NCBI GenBank assembly: GCA_032164295.1
Contig: JAJHTX010000002.1
Coordinates: 682,001-746,000, forward strand
From: Inonotus obliquus
Lineage: Eukaryota; Basidiomycota; Agaricomycetes; Hymenochaetales; Hymenochaetaceae
Direction: 5' to 3'
DNA length: 64,000 nucleotides
Below the pieces are notes generated by a model. It was not told the origin of the DNA and ran no database searches. It saw only the letters and a list, made by a program, of their open reading frames with translations. The translations under genes and the position numbers were made by a program. Below are positions 58,830 through 64,000 of this stretch, piece by piece. Position 1 is the first letter of the stretch, and each line of letters starts with the position of its first letter.

Positions 58830-59890
58830 AGACATATCCGCCTCGTCTGCCTTGTCAATCAAGGTAGAGTCCTGAATTGCTTGTTTGCGTACTATCTCCT
58901 GTCAACGTGTCTATAGATACAAGCACATTAGCTGCTCCAGCTGCGCGCGTGAACAAAGTACTCACATGAACCCAGTTGCGCCCACCGTGGCCAAGTGATG
59001 AATGGCATGGGTGATATCATGATCGCAAAGGGAAGGCATGCCTAGGACGACTTTGATGGTCAGTCGTACTGGGGAATGGAGGAAGTAGTGTAGAACATAC
59101 GTGTGTGTGTGGCATTCTGGGAATCATCACATGGATGCATACAAGCCAACGCTAGATAGAATATAGATATTGATTCAAGCTTTCGGATGAGCTATGGACG
59201 GGCGTGGACTTTGTCTGCGGAACTGGGTGGATGCGTCTGACACGAGGTCTGGGCGGACATACGACTCGGAAAGACGTAGTGGCGGGAGGGGACCCGATGC
59301 ATGAACCCACGTACCTTGATGGGATCAGCTACATAGGATTTACGCGCAGGTGTTGTTTGCCCTAATGCCATCAGGCACCGAGCTCATCCACCTACACACA
59401 CTATCGCCGTCCAAACTCCTTCACACACATGCCCGGATCCGCGTTGTCGATGCCTTGGGTAGTATATGCCTTCGAGGAAGTCACCGGGCAACGATATGGG
59501 AGATGCATTGTGCAGGGCGCGACGTGGCAGAGTGTATTGGCTATATGATGTGCATCACTTCTCTGGTCTCGAGAGGAACGGCACTAGGCTGGCACGTCAG
59601 AGGATAATAGAGTAAATAAATGAAGCACATACTGTAAGGAATAGCGGGGTTCCGCTACCATTGCCAATTTGGAGTATTGATGGAAAGCAGAGGCATGAAC
59701 GAGCGTTGTCAGTCCATGTGAGATGGACGATAGAAGAAGGGTGTTCGTAGGGATAGGATTGTTCGCGAGTAGTAGTAGACGACCGCGGATGAGGAGCAAG
59801 TTGCTGAAGGACAGGACGGCTGAGTATGCCAGACTTCATACTTCACAAGGCCGGGTTGAAACTCCGCCTCAATCCAGTGAAAGCTCGACT
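58830..59890 (-). repeat. repeat unit B, inverted copy of A and C
   Basis: Read on the minus strand it follows units A and C over most of their length: the promoter-like block at 59826-59876, the well-kept part at about 59345-59610, the GTACGT site near 59308-59313, and the 3' part with GTGAGTACTTTGTTCACGCG at about 58945-58965. It differs by point changes and small indels, including loss of a short stretch near 59110-59130. The frame is also broken here. Confidence 0.7.
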
Positions 59891-60510
59891 ATCATCCAGT
59901 CTGAGACTGGAAAACGGCCGCATCACCTCCGCATATCCGGATCCTAGTGGTGCAAGAAAGCAGACCATATATAAACTGCCAGTGGTGCGGACGAGACACG
60001 TCAATAAAACTTTCTTCGATTTCTTTCCGAAATCAGAGTGGCCACAGCAAGGGAAGACAACTACGGTTTATTGGGACCAGATTCAGACTGTATGTCATCA
60101 TTTAGCGACAGACGGCTGCTGAATAGCCATATGAAAAGCCCTCTGCGTGAGGAAAAAGTTGTAGAAAACCGTGACCAGTCCCCTCCGAGTTCCAGTCATT
60201 AAGCCCAGTCGAGATCCAAACGGGAAACCGAATCCGCAGCCCTTCGGTAGTTGCGGGTTTGGATCAGATATTATAGCACCCAGACAAGTGGAACGAAGAC
60301 CCTTCTGAAAAGTGAACATGGAAACTTAAAGGATGAATATTAATGATTTGGATTCATTCCACGTCGTGTCACATAGAGTCACGGTCACGCGGCTGATCAT
60401 TTAGGGTGCTACGCCGATCACGGAAACTCTTGTTCACTTTCCCACAACTGCAACATGCACCGCGGAAAAAAATGACTCTTGTTACGATACTTGCCAGTCT
60501 CATCCCTTCA
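59870..60510 (+). repeat. repeat module D, copy 2
   Basis: Diverged direct repeat of 54570-55150. It abuts the 5' end of inverted unit B, so module D and the unit's promoter block are back to back here, as they are at 55620-55750. Confidence 0.7.
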
Positions 60511-60684
60511 CACCCTCAATATTGTTCATGTCCGAAAGACACGGAATAATCGAAGAATATGAGTTATTATACCAAGCAACTTGGTCACGAGTCGCAGAAG
60601 ATCGCAGCGCCGTGTTTTCATGGTCTCGACAGAGCTAAAGCTTTGGGTTTCCCGTTGCTCATCATTCGTCTAATAGTCTTTCGC

Positions 60685-61768
60685 ATGTTCATGATTTCGA
60701 GTTTCTCGAGACGCGATAGATTGTTTATACCACAGACTCCTGGTGTTTTCCGATTCGCATTACAGAGCTCACACATCCGCTTTTATGCTCCAGGCTCACC
60801 ATAAAATCTCGACCTCTGACGAAGAAATACTCGAGACCTGGGTCCATACCCTCCGTGGCAAGATCATCCACTACCCAGACGAACTCGCGCTCAAAACTCC
60901 GAGATCTCTATCATACTCTCCCCACTCGCGATCCTTCACGCAACCTGCCCTCGAAGAATGAAGAAATATCTCCGCTGCACTGTCTTGCGTTCTTTCATCC
61001 GAGGGTACCCGAAGAGGAGTCCAGTAAGGATTTGGCGGAGACTGACTTCTGTCCGCCTCGACCATTTGGTGGGGCGTTTCATCTCCCTAGTCCTATTCCG
61101 ATTGGCCATCACGATGGGGAGGGGGTGAGTAGAGTGGTCTACGAGCTGATATGAAGCACTCGCAGGCGTCTCCGTATCAAAAATGGAAAAGAAGAGATTT
61201 GAGAATGCATATTTGCGCGAAGGAACGCGTCCTAGCAGGACAAGCAAGAGAAGGCGAGTATTCATTGGACGTTACTAAGTGTTTTGGACAAAGGAGTACT
61301 GATTCTGAGCCTTTCACCTCGTCGCGTATTGTAACGCACCTGTGACTAGTCTCCCTGTGTCAACATTCACTTACACATGGATACCTACTGCTACGACGCT
61401 TTTCCGATTCTCGGCATTGATGTAGAATGCCCACCTCATTCATCTGGACCGGGAATACACCCGTAAGGAGAAAGATATCCTTGTAAGTTTCTTGAAGACC
61501 TTCAAGGCTGAACTTCGAATGCACCCTGACTCGCGGGCAGATTTGCTCGTCCATGGTCCACTCACTGCAATTGTGCGGAGCGTTGTTAAAGAGCGGATAT
61601 AAAGGCCGGATCAGTAACTTTGAATATCGCGCTCGTTATCCGGTTTATGTAGATCGAAGACAGCACGTTCGTTGTGCGATTGATGAGGACCAGTACAAAG
61701 CGTTTTTGTGGGCGGAGGATGCTAGTGGAGTTATTGGGATGACGGGATCTGCCGATTTGTTCGCATGA
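60685..61768 (+). pseudogene. mitochondrial hydroxyacyl-thioester dehydratase (HTD2-like), frame-broken
   Basis: HTD2-type hot-dog proteins act in mitochondrial fatty acid synthesis or on mesaconyl-type CoA esters. The pieces in order are a presequence-like MFMISSFSRRDRLFIPQTPG (60685), SDEEILETWVHTLRGKIIHY in another frame, and SKLRDLYHTLPTRDPS with SPLHCLAFFHPRVPEEES in a third. Then come HLDREYTRKE (active-site region), DLLVHGPLTAIV and, in a new frame, FEYRARYPVYVDR, AFLWAEDASGVIGMTGSADL and the stop at 61766. Frame changes lie near 60785, 60885 and 61600. The RRMWAGG block usual in this family is not seen. It is most likely a relic; unusual splicing or sequence errors could explain single breaks but not all. 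Confidence 0.65.
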
Positions 61769-62079
61769 TAGGACACAACCACCAGAGTCTTGCAATCAGA
61801 AGGAAGGTGTTCCGTTATACTCAGACCCAGACGATGCGCGAAACCAATAACAGGAAGGGTGCTTGGTGTGACTGCTAAAGGACTGCGAAACCTATTTTCC
61901 ATTTCGAATTCGGTTTGTAGACGCAAAAGTCACGTCACAACCCATTGAATTCAATAACTCTCCGGAATGGGTCTCGCTTTCTTACCAGCAGCCATCCAGC
62001 GATAATTATTGGTACCATGTCTCAACCTGGTCTCGAACCGACCGTACTTTCTCTACTTCGCGGACCTTAACTGCTATAA

Positions 62080-62200
62080 TGCGCGCCTCAATCCAGCAAG
62101 AGCTCCCAGACGAGCATCCAGTCTGAGACCGGAAGACGGCCGCATCACCTCCGCAGGGCCAATTACTGTGGTCCTAATGGCAGATGCCAACCGGTGAGCC
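62080..62200 (+). repeat. repeat module D, partial copy 3
   Basis: Begins CCTCAATCCAGCAAGAGC and holds the CAGTCTGAGACCGGAAGACG core and GGCCGCATCACCTCCGC. It is cut off after about 120 bp, just ahead of unit C. Confidence 0.65.
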
Positions 62201-62229
62201 GTGCGGGTAAGACATAGAAAGACCATGGT

Positions 62230-63480
62230 TCTCCTAAGCCGCAATTACAATTCTGAAGAGATTGGCGGAGTTCCAACCCGGCCTTATGAAGTATAAAGTC
62301 TGGCATACTTTCCAGTCCTGTCCTTCAGCAATTTGCTCCTCATCCGCGATCGTCTACTACTCGCGAGCAATCCTATCTAAACTCATCGTATCCCTATGAA
62401 CGCCCTTCCTTCATCATCCATCTCACACGGGCTGACAATGCTCGCTCCTGACTGCGCTCAGTCTCTACTTCGCCCATCTAATAGCTTCTCTTTCCTTAAA
62501 CTTTCTAGATTCTTCCTCCTGATATTTATCAATAATTTCCTGTACCGCACAAAGCTCGCATCAATACTTTGAAATGTCAATGGTAGCGGAATCCCGCTAT
62601 TCCCTGTAGTATGTGCTTCATTTATTTACTCTATTATCCTCTAACATGTCAGCCTAGTACCGTTCCTCTCGAGACCAGAGAAGTGATGCACCTCATATTG
62701 CACACACTCTGCCGCGTCGGTCCTGCACAATGCATCTCCCATATCGTTGCCCAGTGGCTTTTTCGAGGGCATATACTACCCACGACATCGACACCGCGGA
62801 TCCGGGCATGTGTGTGAAGGAGTCTGGACAGCGATAGCGTGTGTAGGTGGATGAGCTCGGTGCCTGATGGCATTAGGGCAAACAACACCTGCACGTAAAT
62901 CCTATGTAGTTGATCCCATCATGAAGGTACGTGGGTTCATGCCCGGGTCCCCTCTCGCCACTACGTCCTTCCTTCCGATTCGTGTGTCCGCCCAGACCGC
63001 CTGTCAGCCGCATCCATCCATTTTCGCACACAAATTCCACGCTCGTCCACAGCTCATCCGAAAGCTTGAATCATTCTCCATATTCTATCTAGCGTTGGCT
63101 TGTATGCATCCATTTGATGATTCCGAAGCAGATTGCTACACCCACACGTATGTTCACCACTACTTCCTCCGTAATCCAGTACGGCTGATCATCAAAGTCA
63201 TCCTAGGCATGCCTTCTCTTTACGATCATGATATCACGTATGTCGGTCATTACATGGCCTGGCTGGGTGCAGCTGATTCTGAGTGAGTAGCTATTCATGC
63301 ACGCTGTTGGAGCAACTAATGCATAGACACATTAACCAGAGACCATACGGAAAAAGCGATTCGGGACTCCCTTGATTGACGAATCAACCGTGTCGATGAA
63401 TCACTGCGTTGACAACGCGGTGGACAGGCTTGGCGAATAGGAAATGTTGGAAGGAGGGAAGGGAGGGGAAGATACGACGC
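62230..63480 (+). repeat. repeat unit C (gene-like)
   Basis: Direct copy of unit A, offset by about 6.63 kb. It has the promoter-like block with TATAAAG at 62292-62298, the well-kept part at 62640-62930, GTACGT at 62926, and the 3' part. Over 62867-63230 nearly all differences from A are substitutions. Its last part keeps an open stretch (RFGTPLIDESTVSMNHCVDN) that is broken in A and B. Confidence 0.7.
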
Positions 63481-63574
63481 TGTGCTGCGGGATTTGGTGG
63501 AGATCCTCAGGCGTTATGCTGCAGGAATCTGAATTATAGGTTGCTCGCCCATTGCACCAGCCTGGGATTACTGG

Positions 63575-63680
63575 AAGGAACCAGTCAACTGTCAGCCCGT
63601 TCTTCGAATGAGTCGGAGTTATAAGTTAATAGGAATTCACGTCTCCTGTATGAACTAATCTTCTTTTTCACTGCGATCTC
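63575..63680 (+). repeat. promoter-like block, fifth copy
   Basis: CAACTGTCAGCCC then GAGTCGGAGTTATAAG, as at 57405 and in unit A. No unit follows it; OGG1 sequence begins within about 60 bp. Confidence 0.55.
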
Positions 63681-63742
63681 TTGCTAGTGTATCACTTGTC
63701 GTGAATCGTTTGACGTATCTTAGGCCTACCTACCGTCTTCTA

Positions 63743-64000
63743 TCAGCATATGAATCTGCACGAGTAGAAGGACACCCAGCCAGTGTAAAGTAACGATTAA
63801 GGCAAGAAAACGACTTACGAAATAAGGCACTCCCAAGGATCCTGTCTTAATATTCTTATCCCTCTAGAGTCTAAACCTCGCTCGTAAACTTCGGAAGACA
63901 GGATCATTCGCACTCCAAGTATCGTATAGCTCGAGTAGATCCGTGTCCAACTGGAAATAGTCACGAATGAATCTAAGCGTTTCTTCCTCCTCTTTGTCCG
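63743..64000 (-). pseudogene. OGG1: OGG1 8-oxoguanine DNA glycosylase, broken part at window edge
   Basis: Minus-strand sequence entering from the right edge reads TLRFIRDYFQLDTDLLELYD, then TWSANDPVFRSLRARF, then GIRILRQDPWECLIS, and after a normal 63-nt intron (63756-63818) SFIC. This is the N-terminal to middle part of OGG1, up to the start of the SFICSSNNN motif. A frame change with an in-frame TAG lies between RARF and GIRIL (63864-63866). SFIC is followed at once by TGA (63743-63745), where the family has Ser-Ser-Asn-Asn-Asn. The helix-hairpin-helix and catalytic Lys/Asp parts are absent and repeat modules take their place. The upstream part lies outside the window. Confidence 0.75.

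Noticed and set aside
1..64000. tRNA, rRNA and CRISPR search by eye
   Set aside because: No cloverleaf with a convincing T-loop, no rRNA core sequence and no regularly spaced short repeats were found.

Overview
The window is nuclear DNA of a basidiomycete fungus, most likely a mushroom-forming agaricomycete. The evidence is the dense genes with many short GT-AG introns (about 48-80 nt), tandem cytochrome P450s, and fungal forms of Pep7/Vac1, Vid21/Eaf1, Knr4/Smi1 and Csm3. No rRNA, tRNA, CRISPR or bacterial-type operon was found. Genes are single transcription units on both strands; spans given run from start to stop codon and include introns.

Region 1 (1-16.3 kb) is mostly housekeeping: the 3' part of a FYVE-finger endosomal protein (Pep7/Vac1), a 670-bp TIR element beside a ubiquitin-like fragment, mitochondrial citrate synthase, a broken patatin-like phospholipase, an inositol polyphosphate 5-phosphatase, an MFS transporter, a WD40 protein and a membrane protein of unknown function.

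Region 2 (16.5-25.3 kb) holds two tandem P450s, a decayed third P450 tail, a SAM methyltransferase and a divergently placed type II haloacid dehalogenase-like protein. It may be a small metabolic cluster, but no backbone enzyme is present.

Region 3 (25.6-51.2 kb) has mitochondrial ribosomal protein uS7m, a tandem pair of unstudied single-pass membrane proteins, an AlkB-type demethylase with CUE and GRF modules, Vid21/Eaf1 (NuA4), Knr4/Smi1, mitochondrial 3-oxoacid CoA-transferase, a proline-rich protein, the fork-protection subunit Csm3/Swi3 and an N-terminal protein methyltransferase.

Region 4 (51.2-64 kb) is gene-poor and rearranged. A complete small Zn2Cys6 protein gene (239 aa) sits at its left side. 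To the right lie direct and inverted copies of two repeat modules, a broken mitochondrial hydroxyacyl-thioester dehydratase (HTD2-like) and, at the window edge, a broken OGG1 gene. This part looks like a local duplication and decay zone and is the least conventional part of the window.
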